From NCBI RefSeq assembly GCF_005869845.1, contig NZ_VAWF01000005.1:62001-126000 (forward strand): DNA of 64,000 nucleotides. Direction: 5' to 3'. Numbering within the stretch: the first letter of the stretch is position 1; each line of letters begins with the position of its first letter. The position numbers and the translations under genes are program-made. Origin of the DNA: Fodinibius saliphilus (GTDB taxonomy: Bacteria > Bacteroidota > Rhodothermia > Balneolales > Balneolaceae). Positions 43,504-53,224 of this stretch are shown here, one piece after another. The notes beneath the pieces are model-generated. The model ran no database searches and was not told the origin of the DNA. It saw only the letters and a program-made list of their open reading frames with translations.

Positions 43504-43539
43504 ATAAAAAAAGCCCTCCATCATTCAGATGGAGGGCTT
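43504..43539 (-). terminator. terminator after dnaK
   Basis: A 12-bp perfect stem (43511-43522 with 43528-43539) on a 5-base loop. On the minus strand it is followed by seven T residues. It lies 30 bases past the dnaK stop. Confidence 0.95.
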
Positions 43540-43568
43540 AATCCTAATTAGAAATCATTAGCAAATGA

Positions 43569-45539
43569 TCACTCTTTATCTTCATCATCAACAACTTCGA
43601 AGTCTGCATCTACAGCATCTTCATCGTCGTCTTGCTCAGCACCAGCTTCGGCTGCCCCATTTGGAGCTCCCGCTCCGGCAGCGGCTCCAGCGGCAGCACC
43701 ACCAGGTCCGGCAGCACCGGGTCCGGGTTGACCATCAGCAGCAGATTGATAGATCTCTTGTGAAGCTTCAGACCATGCATTATTGAGTTCTTCCATTGCA
43801 TCATCCAGCTCATCTACCTTCTCTTGGTCGTGAAGCTCTTTCACTTTCTCAAGAGCTTCTTCGATCTTCTCTTTATTCTCATCAGAGATCTTGTCTTCAT
43901 GTTCATCTAGCTGCTTGCGTGTTGAGAATACGAGGCTGTCCGCTTTGTTGAGCTTCTCTGCTCGCTTACGGATACGTTCGTCCTCTTCAGCATGCTCTTC
44001 AGCCGCTTCTTTCATTTTTTCGATCTCTTCTTCGGACAGTCCAGAAGAAGACTCAATGCGGATACTCTGTTCTTTTCCGGTTCCCTTATCTTTGGCACTA
44101 ACATTCAGAACACCATCAGCATCAATATCAAAGCTTACCTCAATCTGAGGAACTCCGCGTGGTGCTGGTGGAATACCATCCAAGTGAAAACGTCCCAAGG
44201 TGCGGTTATCTTGTGCTTTCGCACGCTCACCCTGCAGTACGTGAATTTCTACACTGGTCTGGTTATCAGCAGCGGTAGAAAAGGTCTCGGTCTTACTTGT
44301 TGGGATAGTAGTATTTGCTTCGATAAGCTGTGTTGATACACCGCCCAAAGTTTCAATACCGAGAGACAGTGGCGTAACATCGAGTAGTACTACATCATCA
44401 ACATCACCAGACATTACACCACCCTGTATCGCAGCTCCAACAGCAACTACTTCATCAGGGTTAACACCTTTACTAGGATCTTTGCCAAAGAATTCTTTTA
44501 CAACTTCCTGAATTTTTGGAATTCGTGTAGATCCACCGACCAAGATAACCTGATCAATATCATTCTTGGTCATTTCAGCATCGCCCAATGCTTTCTTGCA
44601 TGGATCGATAGTTTTCTGAACCAAGTCATCAATCAGCTTTTCAAATTGCGAACGGCTGACATCAATGTTCAAATGCTTAGGTCCAGAATCAGTAGCTGTA
44701 ATAAATGGCAGATTCACATTCGTTTTCTGCGAACTGGACAGCTCAATTTTTGCCTTTTCAGCAGCATCTTTCAAGCGCTGCATTGCCATTGGGTCTTCAC
44801 GAAGATCAATACCTTCATCTTTTTTGAACTCTTTTGCCAGGTGATCAATCAATCGAGAGTCAAAGTCATCACCACCGAGGTGGGTATCACCGCTTGTGGA
44901 TCGTACTTCAAATACACCATCACCAAGCTCAAGAATAGAAATATCAAATGTACCGCCACCAAGGTCATACACTGCTATCGTTTGGTCTTGGTCTTTCTTA
45001 TCAAGACCATATGCCAGAGAAGCAGCAGTTGGCTCGTTTATAATACGTTTAACATCAATCCCTGCAATTTCACCAGCTTCTTGTGTTGCTTTACGCTGTG
45101 CATCATTAAAGTATGCAGGTACGGTAATTACTGCTTCTTCAACATCTTCGCCCAAATACTCTTCGGCGGTTTGCTTCATCTTTTGAAGCACCATCGCAGA
45201 AATTTCCTGAGGGGCATATTTACGATCTTCTATCTGAACACGAGCAGTATCATCATCGCCTTTTACAATCTCATAAGAAGCCTGGTGCGTCTCTTCTTCA
45301 ACCTCATTATACAGACGCCCCATAAAACGCTTAATAGATGAAATCGTTTTTTCAGGATTCGTTATTGCTTGTCGTTTCGCGGGTGCCCCAACAAGGCGTT
45401 CACCGTCTTTAGAAAAAGCCACAACCGATGGGGTTGTTCGGCCTCCTTCAGAGTTCTGAATCACCGTAGGCTCATTACCTTCCATAACGGCAACGCAGGA
45501 GTTGGTAGTACCCAAGTCAATTCCTATAATCTTTCCCAT
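43569..45539 (-). CDS. dnaK: chaperone protein DnaK (Hsp70)
   Basis: ATP-dependent protein-folding chaperone of 656 residues. The nucleotide-binding domain opens [20 protein letters not shown], with [14 protein letters not shown] (about 196-209) and [22 protein letters not shown]. The substrate domain follows the linker [14 protein letters not shown]. The lid is a long charged helix, then a Gly/Ala/Pro-rich linker ([17 protein letters not shown]) and the acidic end [13 protein letters not shown], the usual co-chaperone-contact tail. The glycine/alanine part is longer than in E. coli. It is downstream of hsp20, with a hairpin repeat in the 125-base gap. grpE and dnaJ are not adjacent, an operon break common in this lineage. 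Confidence 0.97.
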   Translation of the reverse strand: MGKIIGIDLGTTNSCVAVMEGNEPTVIQNSEGGRTTPSVVAFSKDGERLVGAPAKRQAITNPEKTISSIKRFMGRLYNEVEEETHQASYEIVKGDDDTARVQIEDRKYAPQEISAMVLQKMKQTAEEYLGEDVEEAVITVPAYFNDAQRKATQEAGEIAGIDVKRIINEPTAASLAYGLDKKDQDQTIAVYDLGGGTFDISILELGDGVFEVRSTSGDTHLGGDDFDSRLIDHLAKEFKKDEGIDLREDPMAMQRLKDAAEKAKIELSSSQKTNVNLPFITATDSGPKHLNIDVSRSQFEKLIDDLVQKTIDPCKKALGDAEMTKNDIDQVILVGGSTRIPKIQEVVKEFFGKDPSKGVNPDEVVAVGAAIQGGVMSGDVDDVVLLDVTPLSLGIETLGGVSTQLIEANTTIPTSKTETFSTAADNQTSVEIHVLQGERAKAQDNRTLGRFHLDGIPPAPRGVPQIEVSFDIDADGVLNVSAKDKGTGKEQSIRIESSSGLSEEEIEKMKEAAEEHAEEDERIRKRAEKLNKADSLVFSTRKQLDEHEDKISDENKEKIEEALEKVKELHDQEKVDELDDAMEELNNAWSEASQEIYQSAADGQPGPGAAGPGGAAAGAAAGAGAPNGAAEAGAEQDDDEDAVDADFEVVDDEDKE

Positions 45540-45602
45540 AGTAGTTATTTGTTCTTTTTTATTAGTTATTTAATTCTTTGTGCAATTTCTTACAAACCTG
45601 CC

Positions 45603-45651
45603 ATCCCGAACTTGTTTCGGGATCTATCAGATGCTGAAACAATTTCAGCAT
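45603..45651. repeat. two-hairpin dispersed repeat between hsp20 and dnaK
   Basis: Two perfect inverted repeats in a row: ATCCCGAA (45603-45610) with TTCGGGAT (45616-45623), and ATGCTGAAA (45631-45639) with TTTCAGCAT (45643-45651). This CCCGAA..TTCGGG plus CTGAAA..TTTCAG design matches short palindromic repeats common between genes in Bacteroidota-type genomes. It lies inside the hsp20-dnaK gap and may shape the transcript. Confidence 0.75.
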
Positions 45652-45664
45652 GACAAGTAATTAA

Positions 45665-46090
45665 TTATTTAATTGGTATCGATTGTGCATCGTTAAGCAC
45701 TTCTGATTTAGGCATTGTTATTGTCAATACGCCATTACGAAACAGGGCATCTGTTTCGGCAGCATTAACATTTTCCGGCAGAGCAAATGAGCGAGAAAAA
45801 ACACCCGTCGAGCGCTCTTGGCGACGAAACACCTCTTCATCATCTAATTCAGTGACTCGTTCACCTTTCACCGTCAAAACATGCTCTTTCAGTGCGATAT
45901 TAATTTCTTTCTTTGACAGACCCGGAAGATCTAGCTTAATGACAAACTCTTCATCGCTTTCAATGATATCACATGCCGGAGCAAAATCATGGCCTTTATC
46001 TTCTAAAGGCACAATTCGTTCTACAAAGTCTTGTATATCTTTACCCAGCTTTGTTAACTGTTTTTCAATATCAATTGCGAAATCATTCAT
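45665..46090 (-). CDS. Hsp20/alpha-crystallin family small heat-shock protein
   Basis: ATP-independent holdase of 141 residues. The alpha-crystallin domain covers about residues 40-130, with the hallmark ACDIIESDEEFVIKLDLPGLSKKEINIALKEHVLTVKGER and the strand-9 motif NGVLTITMPKSE near the C-terminus (usually A-x-x-x-N-G-V-L). The IxI tail tripeptide is IPI in the last four residues (IPIK), used for assembly. Lies directly upstream of dnaK on the same strand, so a shared heat-stress transcript is likely but interrupted by the hairpin repeat. Confidence 0.94.
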   Translation of the reverse strand: MNDFAIDIEKQLTKLGKDIQDFVERIVPLEDKGHDFAPACDIIESDEEFVIKLDLPGLSKKEINIALKEHVLTVKGERVTELDDEEVFRRQERSTGVFSRSFALPENVNAAETDALFRNGVLTITMPKSEVLNDAQSIPIK

Positions 46091-46166
46091 AGATCCACTG
46101 GTCTAATTCAAGTTCACTATTGTATGAGCAATGACAATGCCAAGTTTTAAAGGTGGGATATATTTA

Positions 46167-46190
46167 TGACGTATTGGCATTAATACGTCA
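46167..46190. promoter_or_regulatory. perfect palindrome upstream of hsp20
   Basis: TGACGTATT (46167-46175) is exactly complementary to AATACGTCA (46182-46190), with a 6-base centre. It lies about 77 bases before the hsp20 start, in the gap after aroA. It is not a CIRCE element (TTAGCACTC-N9-GAGTGCTAA). A stress-regulator operator is a guess from position. It lacks a T-run on either side, so it is not a terminator. Confidence 0.45.
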
Positions 46191-46228
46191 GTACCGAATA
46201 GTAATTGTCAGATTTGCGTAACCAGAGA

Positions 46229-47518
46229 TCAATTCGTCAGTGTTCCGAGGTCTTCCCAAAAGGCAGGGTACGAAATGGCAGTACAACCGGCATCCAAAAC
46301 TTGGGATTTATCCTCTGCCATCATACTCAATACGGCTGCAGACATTGCAATCCGGTGATCATCAAAACTGCTATATAACGAAGCCTTCGGCACAAAATCG
46401 GGATCCCCTTTTATCTGCAGCCCATCCTCATATTCCGTAAAATCAGCCCCGGCTTTCCCCAACACATCTGCCATAGCTGTAAGGCGATCAGTTTCTTTAT
46501 GTCGTAATTCACCGGCTCCTGAAATACGAGATACACCATCAGCAAATACCATAGCAACCGCTAAAATAGGTATCTCATCGATACAGTTGGGCACCACCTC
46601 TTCAGTAATATGAATCGGTTCTAGCTTTGAACTCGAGATCGACAAATCTCCTACGGGTTCTGCTCCCTCACTACTCTCATTCGTAATCGTGACAGTAGCT
46701 CCCATACTTTTTAAGATATCCAGCGCTCCCGTCCGGCTGGGATTGAGCCCAACTTTGGGCAAGTTTATTTCTGAGTCCGGATGTATGGCGGCAGCTACCA
46801 TCCAGAAGGCAGCTGCTGAAAAATCGTTCGGGATACGATAAGACTGCTCAGGAATCACAGCCTCACGGGAAGAACGGATAATCTTATTTTCATCTCTTTC
46901 TTCAATATTCAAATTTAACAGGCGCTCGGTATGGTCGCGACTGGGCAATGTTTCTATTACTTCGGTCTCACCATCTCCAAATAGGCCGGCCAGTAACACG
47001 CATGATTTAAGCTGGGCACTGGCAATAGGTAGCGGAAAATGCAACGGCTTTATAGGTCCATTCCGATGAATTTCCAAAGGCGCATAGTCACCATCACGCG
47101 CTTCAATAGTTATACCCATTTTAGTGAGCGGGTCTATTATGCGTTTCATAGTGCGGGCAGACAGGGATTCATCACCGATAAGGCGCGCTGATACTCCCGA
47201 TCCCCCAATAATACCACTTAACAAACGCATTGTAGTACCCGAATTCCCACAATCCAGCTCCTTTGCAGAAGCTTGCAACCCCTCGCGACCTACTCCTTTT
47301 ATCTCAATAGTGTTATCCTCCTGCTCACGAATAGATACCCCCAATTTCCTCATACAATCCAGCGTACTATGTGGATCGGCAGCAGTCGAAAAGTTACTTA
47401 TCGTAGAAATTCCCTCATACAAAGCGGCAAACATCGCAGAACGATGGGAAATTGATTTATCAGCTGGTAAGTTAAGTGTTCCTTTTAATACTTTCGCAGG
47501 TGTAACGTCTTGCTTCAT
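46229..47518 (-). CDS. aroA: 3-phosphoshikimate 1-carboxyvinyltransferase (EPSP synthase)
   Basis: Sixth step of the shikimate pathway. Motifs: LPADKSISHRSAMFAALYEG (residues 17-36, the conserved Lys-Ser-Arg), LDCGNSGTTMRLLSGIIGG (about 91-109, the class-type GNSGTT), SAQLKSCVLLAGLFGDGETEV, and RHKETDRLTAMADVLGKAGADF. 429 residues, normal. Its start lies 3 bases after the stop of the TPR gene, so the two share a transcript. Confidence 0.96.
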   Translation of the reverse strand: MKQDVTPAKVLKGTLNLPADKSISHRSAMFAALYEGISTISNFSTAADPHSTLDCMRKLGVSIREQEDNTIEIKGVGREGLQASAKELDCGNSGTTMRLLSGIIGGSGVSARLIGDESLSARTMKRIIDPLTKMGITIEARDGDYAPLEIHRNGPIKPLHFPLPIASAQLKSCVLLAGLFGDGETEVIETLPSRDHTERLLNLNIEERDENKIIRSSREAVIPEQSYRIPNDFSAAAFWMVAAAIHPDSEINLPKVGLNPSRTGALDILKSMGATVTITNESSEGAEPVGDLSISSSKLEPIHITEEVVPNCIDEIPILAVAMVFADGVSRISGAGELRHKETDRLTAMADVLGKAGADFTEYEDGLQIKGDPDFVPKASLYSSFDDHRIAMSAAVLSMMAEDKSQVLDAGCTAISYPAFWEDLGTLTN

Positions 47519-47521
47519 TGC

Positions 47522-50512
47522 TTAAGATCGATCCAGTAAACGTTGAGCTTCTTGTGATTGTGGGGTATCAGGATAATCTTCAACCAGTTTTTGGAGTGCT
47601 GATCGGGCCTCACCGCGCTGCCCCAGCTGAATATAACATTTTGCTTTACCAAGTAACGACTTCGCTACCCAGCCATCAAAAGCCTGGTACAAAACATTAA
47701 CATTAGAATACGCTTTTATTGCGGCTTCATAGGACTTTTGCAGATGGTTTACCCGTCCTAATAGGTATTGGGCTTCTGCTCCAACTTCCGTTGTATTTGA
47801 CTCCGCAACCAGACTTAAAAGATCTTTGGCCTGCTCATAGTTTTCTTTTTGTAATGCCACCTTTGCCATCCCCACTTTGGCCGGAGCATATTCTGGGTTA
47901 TTATTCAGCGCCACCTGGTAGTGCTTCCCTGCTTGATCAATATTATTCATGACAAGCTGAGCGTTGCCCATGCCGATTAAGGCTTCTTGGCGATACTGGC
48001 TACCTTCTTTGGCAAGCTGCTCAAAATAATCAACCGATTCTTGGTAATTCCCCTGGCTGTAGGCAATTCGTCCCAAAGAAGCTAGCGATGGGGCCGCACG
48101 TTCTGAATTGGGAAAATCTGAGACAATCGTACGATATTCCTGAACTGCTTTTTCAACTTTATTGGTCTGCTCATAAGCATTTGCCAGGTTAAAGTGAGCA
48201 TCCGGCTGCAATTCTCTATTATTGGTAATACGTAAGTACTGCTGAAACTCTTTAATTGCTCCTCTATAATCCCCCGTTTGCATACGGTTATCAGCTTGCC
48301 TGAAACGCAAACGGTCGGCCATTGAAGTTTGGGGATGTTCTGCCAGGAAATCTTCCAGTACTGCAGAGCTGGAATCTGCTTTTCCGCTCGACATCTGTGC
48401 ATACTGAATACCGTTTACAGCCTCAATGATATACTCACTCCGGGGATATTTTTCCATCACTTTTTTATAAGCATCGATAGCTTTTTCGTATTCTCCGGCA
48501 TTATAGTATGTGTCTCCGATATTATACTGCGAGCGAGCGGCCCAACTCGTATTGGGGTATTTGTTTATTACGGTCTGAAATTCTTCTACTGCTTGGGTAT
48601 AGTTACCGGTATTCAGATATATATAAGCAATATTATATTGGGCTTGCTCTCGTAAACGACTATAGGGATAAATTCGAAGAAAACGGCGAAAAGTCGTTAC
48701 AGCCTCATATGTTTGTTCATTACGGTAATGACTATTGGCAATTTGGAACATCGCGTAATCTCCACCGGGCTCGGCTCCTATGGCTTGCTGGTAATATTGG
48801 ATAGCATTCTCATAATCACTAATGGCGTAGTAGGAGTCTCCAACACGTAGTTGCGTATCGGTATCATAGGGATACAGGGCTACTTCCGGTGCTTCATACT
48901 TATTTTTGAACCGAACAAATGGTTCTATCGCCTTTTCGTAACTCCCCATCTTAAAGTAGCTCCATCCCAAGGAGTAGTTTGCCGGACCAACAAGCTTATG
49001 GTTGGGATAACGTTGAATAAATTTCGCAAATTGTGCGCTGGCAGGCCCATAATCATCCAAGTGATAATAAGCATCAGCACTCCAAAAAAGAGCTTCTTTC
49101 CCTAATTTTGATTCCGGATATTTTTCATTTATTGATTGAAAAACAGGTTGTGCCTGCTTGTAAGCCTGGTTGCTATATTGGACCCAAGCTTTTTGAAATT
49201 GGGCTTGTCGCTTTACAACGGGAGATACGTCGGTCACCTTTTCAGCTTCGTTAAAAGCCTGTATCGCTCGTGTATATTCTTGGTTAGCAAAATAGGCTTC
49301 TCCCAACAGGGTATAAACTTTTCCCTTCCACTCCAGTTTTCCATCACTGCGAACCAACGGTAATAACACCTCAATAGCTTCACTGTAACGCCCTACTTCA
49401 TACGCTGTAATGGCCCATTCGTAATAAGCTTCTTCGACCCACAACCCTTTTTCAAACCGTTCACCGAAAGAACGAAAAGTCTCAATCGCTTCGCGGTAAC
49501 GAGAACCTAATTTTTCATTTACAGCTTTATAGTACAGTCCTTTGCGTGCAAGTTCATCATTTCCTTTTGCAGCTTTCCCAAACTCTTCTGCTGCCCAGTG
49601 ATAGATCTCTTGTTTATGATAAACCCAGCCTAAACCATAATGTGCCGCTCGTACTTTATCAGTCCCCTTTGTTCGATTGATATACTGTTTATAATAGGTA
49701 GATGCATTATCAAATTGATTCAAATAATTATAACTTTCTGCTATTAATAAAACAGCCTTTGTTTCCCGTTCTTCATCCAAGTGGGGAATAGCATTTTTAA
49801 AGGCTTCAATAGCTTCTTGATAACGTCCCTGCTGGTAGTACGACTCACCAAGAGCGGTACCTATACGGCGTGTCATCTCATCACGAGGATATCGCTCTTT
49901 AAGTAACTCAAATGCTACCGTTGAGGAATCATATTTATTTTCACTCAGATATAATCTGCCACGTGAATACAAAGCTTTGGGAGCCCAGTCAGAGTCAGGA
50001 TATTTATCTGCCAATGTGAGAAAGTAGGCTCGGGCCTGACTATTATCATTATTGGCGGCAGCAGCTTCTCCCATCCAATAGTAAGTGCGGGGCGCATTCT
50101 TATTATTTAATCCAAGCTGTACAGCCCGATCATAAAAGTGTATTGCTTCATTATACTTTTTCTGTTCTTCTGCGCGCTGTGCCATTTCAAATAATAGCTT
50201 TGACGAGAATAGGCTATAGGGATAACGATCAATATAAGTCTCATAATATGAGAGCGTATTGACCGAATCAATTTTTGACTTGGCTCGAGCTAAATAAAAA
50301 CCAGCGGAGGCTTGCAGACTATGTTGAGAGTGATTAGCAATAAAATGATTTAATTCCTCAATGGCCTCCTCATATAATCCCTTATCAAAAAGGGTAATAC
50401 CTTGTTGGTAGTTTTCAGTATCGGGAGATTGAATCTCCTGAGCCTGTAATGGGATAACAGTGAAAACGAAGACAAATAGGAGCAGACAAAGAGTGACACG
50501 CTTATGTAACAT
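47522..50512 (-). CDS. large exported TPR-repeat protein
   Basis: A 996-residue protein with a signal peptide (MLHKRVTLCLLLFVFVFTVIPLQAQ, cleaved near residue 25) followed by roughly 25 consecutive 33-40-residue tetratricopeptide repeats to the very end. Examples are GITLFDKGLYEEAIEELNHFIANH, AIHFYDRAVQLGLNNKNAPRTYYWMGEAAA and ALNNNPEYAPAKVGMAKVALQKENYEQA. YbgF/BamD-like units (PYSRLREQAQYNIAYIYLNTGNYTQAVEEFQTVINKYP) recur, as in Bacteroidota periplasmic TPR proteins. Function unknown; probably a periplasmic scaffold. 101 bases after the CBS-ACT gene and 3 bases before aroA. Confidence 0.93.
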   Translation of the reverse strand: MLHKRVTLCLLLFVFVFTVIPLQAQEIQSPDTENYQQGITLFDKGLYEEAIEELNHFIANHSQHSLQASAGFYLARAKSKIDSVNTLSYYETYIDRYPYSLFSSKLLFEMAQRAEEQKKYNEAIHFYDRAVQLGLNNKNAPRTYYWMGEAAAANNDNSQARAYFLTLADKYPDSDWAPKALYSRGRLYLSENKYDSSTVAFELLKERYPRDEMTRRIGTALGESYYQQGRYQEAIEAFKNAIPHLDEERETKAVLLIAESYNYLNQFDNASTYYKQYINRTKGTDKVRAAHYGLGWVYHKQEIYHWAAEEFGKAAKGNDELARKGLYYKAVNEKLGSRYREAIETFRSFGERFEKGLWVEEAYYEWAITAYEVGRYSEAIEVLLPLVRSDGKLEWKGKVYTLLGEAYFANQEYTRAIQAFNEAEKVTDVSPVVKRQAQFQKAWVQYSNQAYKQAQPVFQSINEKYPESKLGKEALFWSADAYYHLDDYGPASAQFAKFIQRYPNHKLVGPANYSLGWSYFKMGSYEKAIEPFVRFKNKYEAPEVALYPYDTDTQLRVGDSYYAISDYENAIQYYQQAIGAEPGGDYAMFQIANSHYRNEQTYEAVTTFRRFLRIYPYSRLREQAQYNIAYIYLNTGNYTQAVEEFQTVINKYPNTSWAARSQYNIGDTYYNAGEYEKAIDAYKKVMEKYPRSEYIIEAVNGIQYAQMSSGKADSSSAVLEDFLAEHPQTSMADRLRFRQADNRMQTGDYRGAIKEFQQYLRITNNRELQPDAHFNLANAYEQTNKVEKAVQEYRTIVSDFPNSERAAPSLASLGRIAYSQGNYQESVDYFEQLAKEGSQYRQEALIGMGNAQLVMNNIDQAGKHYQVALNNNPEYAPAKVGMAKVALQKENYEQAKDLLSLVAESNTTEVGAEAQYLLGRVNHLQKSYEAAIKAYSNVNVLYQAFDGWVAKSLLGKAKCYIQLGQRGEARSALQKLVEDYPDTPQSQEAQRLLDRS

Positions 50513-50613
50513 CAGGTAGAAAAACAGTTTGCATTTCAGTTATTACTGAATATATCAAGAATTGTCTTTTTGTTCCGAAAAAAAAGAAAGGATACGGTTA
50601 TAATCAGCACTCT

Positions 50614-51282
50614 TTACATATCGATATACTTAAGTAATTCATCAGCCCGGTTCTCCAGATCTTCGCCAAAAACAGTACTTTTTGATTCAGCAAGTACAGT
50701 ATACTCATATCGACGAAGAGCTGCCACAACACGAGACACATCTTTAATATTTAACTTGAAGGAGACTTCAAAATTTTGATCTCCTTTGCTAGGGGTTTCC
50801 ACTGTTACCCCCAAGATCTTAGCACCCTCAGTCTCTATAATTTGCACAATTTCAGAAATAGAAAAGTTAATTCTGCTAAGTTCAACAGTAATAACAGATC
50901 CAAAAGAAGCAAGATTAAGCATTCGAGAGAGTGACTCAAGAACTTGATCTTTGGTAAGAACTCCCAGATATGTCCATTCCTCATCAACAACAGGTAACAG
51001 GCGGAGTTCATGTTGCAACATTAACCGAGCTGCCTCAAAAATATGCTGTCCCTGATATATTTTTACCGCCTCATCTAACTCCAAATCCGAAACAAGCGTT
51101 TTATCTGAGGCCTTCTCAATCTGTCTGCGATCTACTTGTCCAATCAGTTTTTGGGTAACTTGGTTAACAACAGGCAGCATATCGTAATGCTCCTGATCCA
51201 AACGCTTCTTTACCGTGATAACATGATCACCGCCTTCTAGCGGTTTAAACTCTTGTTCTACTATGGATTTATTAGCCAACAT
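50614..51282 (-). CDS. CBS-pair protein with C-terminal ACT-like domain
   Basis: 222-residue soluble protein. A CBS pair covers about residues 1-125 (HYDMLPVVNQVTQKLIGQVDRRQIEKA and LPVVDEEWTYLGVLTKDQVLESLSRM). A ferredoxin-fold ACT-like domain covers about 130-205 (SVITVELSRINFSISEIVQIIETEGAKILGVTVETP, FEVSFKLNIKDVSRVVAALRRYEYTVLAE). The order CBS then ACT is the AcuB-like layout, typical of ligand-sensing regulators that bind adenosine and an amino acid. No catalytic residues seen. Sits between hflX and the TPR gene on the same strand. Confidence 0.88.
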   Translation of the reverse strand: MLANKSIVEQEFKPLEGGDHVITVKKRLDQEHYDMLPVVNQVTQKLIGQVDRRQIEKASDKTLVSDLELDEAVKIYQGQHIFEAARLMLQHELRLLPVVDEEWTYLGVLTKDQVLESLSRMLNLASFGSVITVELSRINFSISEIVQIIETEGAKILGVTVETPSKGDQNFEVSFKLNIKDVSRVVAALRRYEYTVLAESKSTVFGEDLENRADELLKYIDM

Positions 51283-51305
51283 AGTTTTATTCTTTAAGGA
51301 TTCAC

Positions 51306-52595
51306 CTATATAACTGACTCTGCTGTATCAATATTATCCAGCAACGTTTCCAGGCGCATTAGATCAGGCTTAGCAATACTAAAAGTAAGTTCAACATCTG
51401 ACCCTACATACTTTTTCTCCATAATATTAGCTTCACGATGTAAAAATGCGACTCCTTCATACTTGGCCACCGGAATCTTCATAGTCTTTGTAACGAAATC
51501 TTCTTCAATAAGTTCCTTGATTTCGTTTTCAAGCTTACCCAAACCAATACTCCGTTCTGCAGAAACAAAAACTGCATCGGGATATGCGTGTCGAAGTTCT
51601 GCTATCTGGTGCGAATCCAATAGGTCAACCTTGTTAAAAACCAATAAATTCTTCTTGTCGTCTACCTCCATATCTTCCAGTGTTTCTTCTACTACATCGA
51701 TATAATCTTGAATCATCCTGGCAGAAGCATCTACTACATGAAGTAAGATATCGCATTCACGAACTTCATCAAGCGTAGATTTAAAGCTTTCGATAAGATC
51801 GTGAGGTAACTTTCGTATAAAACCTACTGTATCTGATAACAAGATATCATGATTTCCAATCTCATATTGACGAACAGTAGAGTCAAGCGTAGCAAACAAT
51901 CTATTTTCAGCTAACACTTCAGTCTCTGTAAGTGCATTCATCAGCGTAGACTTACCAGCGTTGGTGTACCCAACCAAAGAGACGCGATTTTTATCAGAAC
52001 GTCCCTTCCGTTGCGTCTGACGCTGTTGGTCAATTTTTTCTAACTTTTCTTTCAGTGTAGCAATCCGTTTATCAATCATACGACGGTCCATCTCGATCTG
52101 TGATTCACCAGGACCTCGTGTCCCAATACCACCTTGCTGACGGGATAAGTGAGTCCAAAAGCGGGTTAGTCGTGGTAATAAATATTGTAATTGTGCCAGC
52201 TCGACCTGTGTTTTAGCCGCTGCTGTTTTAGCACGTGAGGCAAAAATATCCAAAATAAGACCGCTACGATCCAGCACTTTGGCCTTGGTTCCCTTTTCAA
52301 TATTACGAATCTGTGTAGGCGAAAGATCATCATCAAAAATGAGGGTCTCGATATTTTTTTCGCCTGCCATTCGTTTGAGCTCCCGCAGTTTACCCGAACC
52401 AACGTAGGTCGAAGCATCAGGATGCATCCTATTCTGTAGTACTTTATCTACGGTAATACCACCAGCTGTATAAGTTAACAGTTCAAGTTCATCTAAATAT
52501 TCTTCAGCCAATACTCGTGGTGTATCAGGACCATAAACTGTTACTAGTAATGCCCGCTCTTGGGCTATATCTGAATTTTGTATCTCTTCGAACAA
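51306..52595 (-). CDS. hflX: GTPase HflX
   Basis: Ribosome-splitting/rescue GTPase of 429 residues. The N-terminal HflX domain begins RALLVTVYGPDTPRVLAEEYLDELELL and contains DASTYVGSGKLRELK and DDDLSPTQIRNIE. A coiled linker (SHLSRQQGGIGTRGPGESQIEMDRRMIDKRIATLKEKLE) precedes the G domain: G1 GYTNAGKSTLMNAL (about residues 214-227), G3 DTVGFIRKLP, G4 FNKVD. The start codon appears to be TTG at 52595: a stop codon lies upstream in frame and no ATG is available before the conserved part. 41 bases after the membrane protein gene. Confidence 0.95.
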   Translation of the reverse strand: MFEEIQNSDIAQERALLVTVYGPDTPRVLAEEYLDELELLTYTAGGITVDKVLQNRMHPDASTYVGSGKLRELKRMAGEKNIETLIFDDDLSPTQIRNIEKGTKAKVLDRSGLILDIFASRAKTAAAKTQVELAQLQYLLPRLTRFWTHLSRQQGGIGTRGPGESQIEMDRRMIDKRIATLKEKLEKIDQQRQTQRKGRSDKNRVSLVGYTNAGKSTLMNALTETEVLAENRLFATLDSTVRQYEIGNHDILLSDTVGFIRKLPHDLIESFKSTLDEVRECDILLHVVDASARMIQDYIDVVEETLEDMEVDDKKNLLVFNKVDLLDSHQIAELRHAYPDAVFVSAERSIGLGKLENEIKELIEEDFVTKTMKIPVAKYEGVAFLHREANIMEKKYVGSDVELTFSIAKPDLMRLETLLDNIDTAESVI

Positions 52596-52636
52596 ATGAC
52601 TACTGGTAAAAAATTAAAATTATTCGATCACAACAG

Positions 52637-53218
52637 CTATTCGAACTGCTCTACGTTAATATCTCCTTTCATATAACAACGAATACGTCGTCCGAGTTTA
52701 TGAGAAATCAATTTTTGGAAAGATTCTCTTTTGTTATGCGGTACATCAAGCTCTAAACGGATCAGATTATATTGATCATCCTTTTCTTGGTGACCATAAA
52801 TGAAGATATATCGTGTTTTATCCTCAATTTCTTTTTCTACAAAATCTCTGATCTGATGCCATGCTACCGTTTGAGAGGGTCTATTTACGTTTTTAACAAT
52901 GCCGTGATCCGTAATAAATCGCTTTGTTACCAGGTAGCTGGTTGTAAACCAACAAAGGCCCAGCCACATATAAAAGCCTGCTGCAATCATTTCTGGTAGT
53001 TCAGCTCGGTATGCCGCAATACTACCTACCATGAGACCTGATATCAAAAACAAGGTTGAAAATAAGGGAAAACCGTACATTTTGCCAGTCTTCCAACTTA
53101 ACCTCACATTACGTAATCGTAATACATTAACTAAGGCAGATGTCGCTAATACTGCTGACCCAAAAGTAATGGGAACCAGTATAAACCAAAGTACGATATT
53201 TTCGCTGAGTTGTATCAT
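52637..53218 (-). CDS. hypothetical membrane protein with C-terminal soluble domain
   Basis: 193 residues, not recognised. It has about four membrane helices: 8-30 (VLWFILVPITFGSAVLATSAL), 50-70 (FPLFSTLFLISGLMVGSIAAY) and a hairpin near 77-97 (IAAGFYMWLGLCWFTTSYLV). Residues 100-193 are soluble and strand-rich (VKNVNRPSQTVAWHQIRDFVEKE, TRYIFIYG, YNLIRLELDVP, ending LGRRIRCYMKG), as in bacterial PH-domain (YdbS/YdbT-like) proteins. That last point is an inference from pattern. It follows the vWA gene with a 6-base gap and precedes hflX, same strand. Confidence 0.72.
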   Translation of the reverse strand: MIQLSENIVLWFILVPITFGSAVLATSALVNVLRLRNVRLSWKTGKMYGFPLFSTLFLISGLMVGSIAAYRAELPEMIAAGFYMWLGLCWFTTSYLVTKRFITDHGIVKNVNRPSQTVAWHQIRDFVEKEIEDKTRYIFIYGHQEKDDQYNLIRLELDVPHNKRESFQKLISHKLGRRIRCYMKGDINVEQFE

Positions 53219-53224
53219 ATAATC

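Noticed and set aside
44646-45341. 231-codon open frame opposite dnaK
   Set aside because: It lies wholly antisense to the well-conserved ATPase domain of DnaK and its translation (rich in Cys, Phe and Ile) has no family features.
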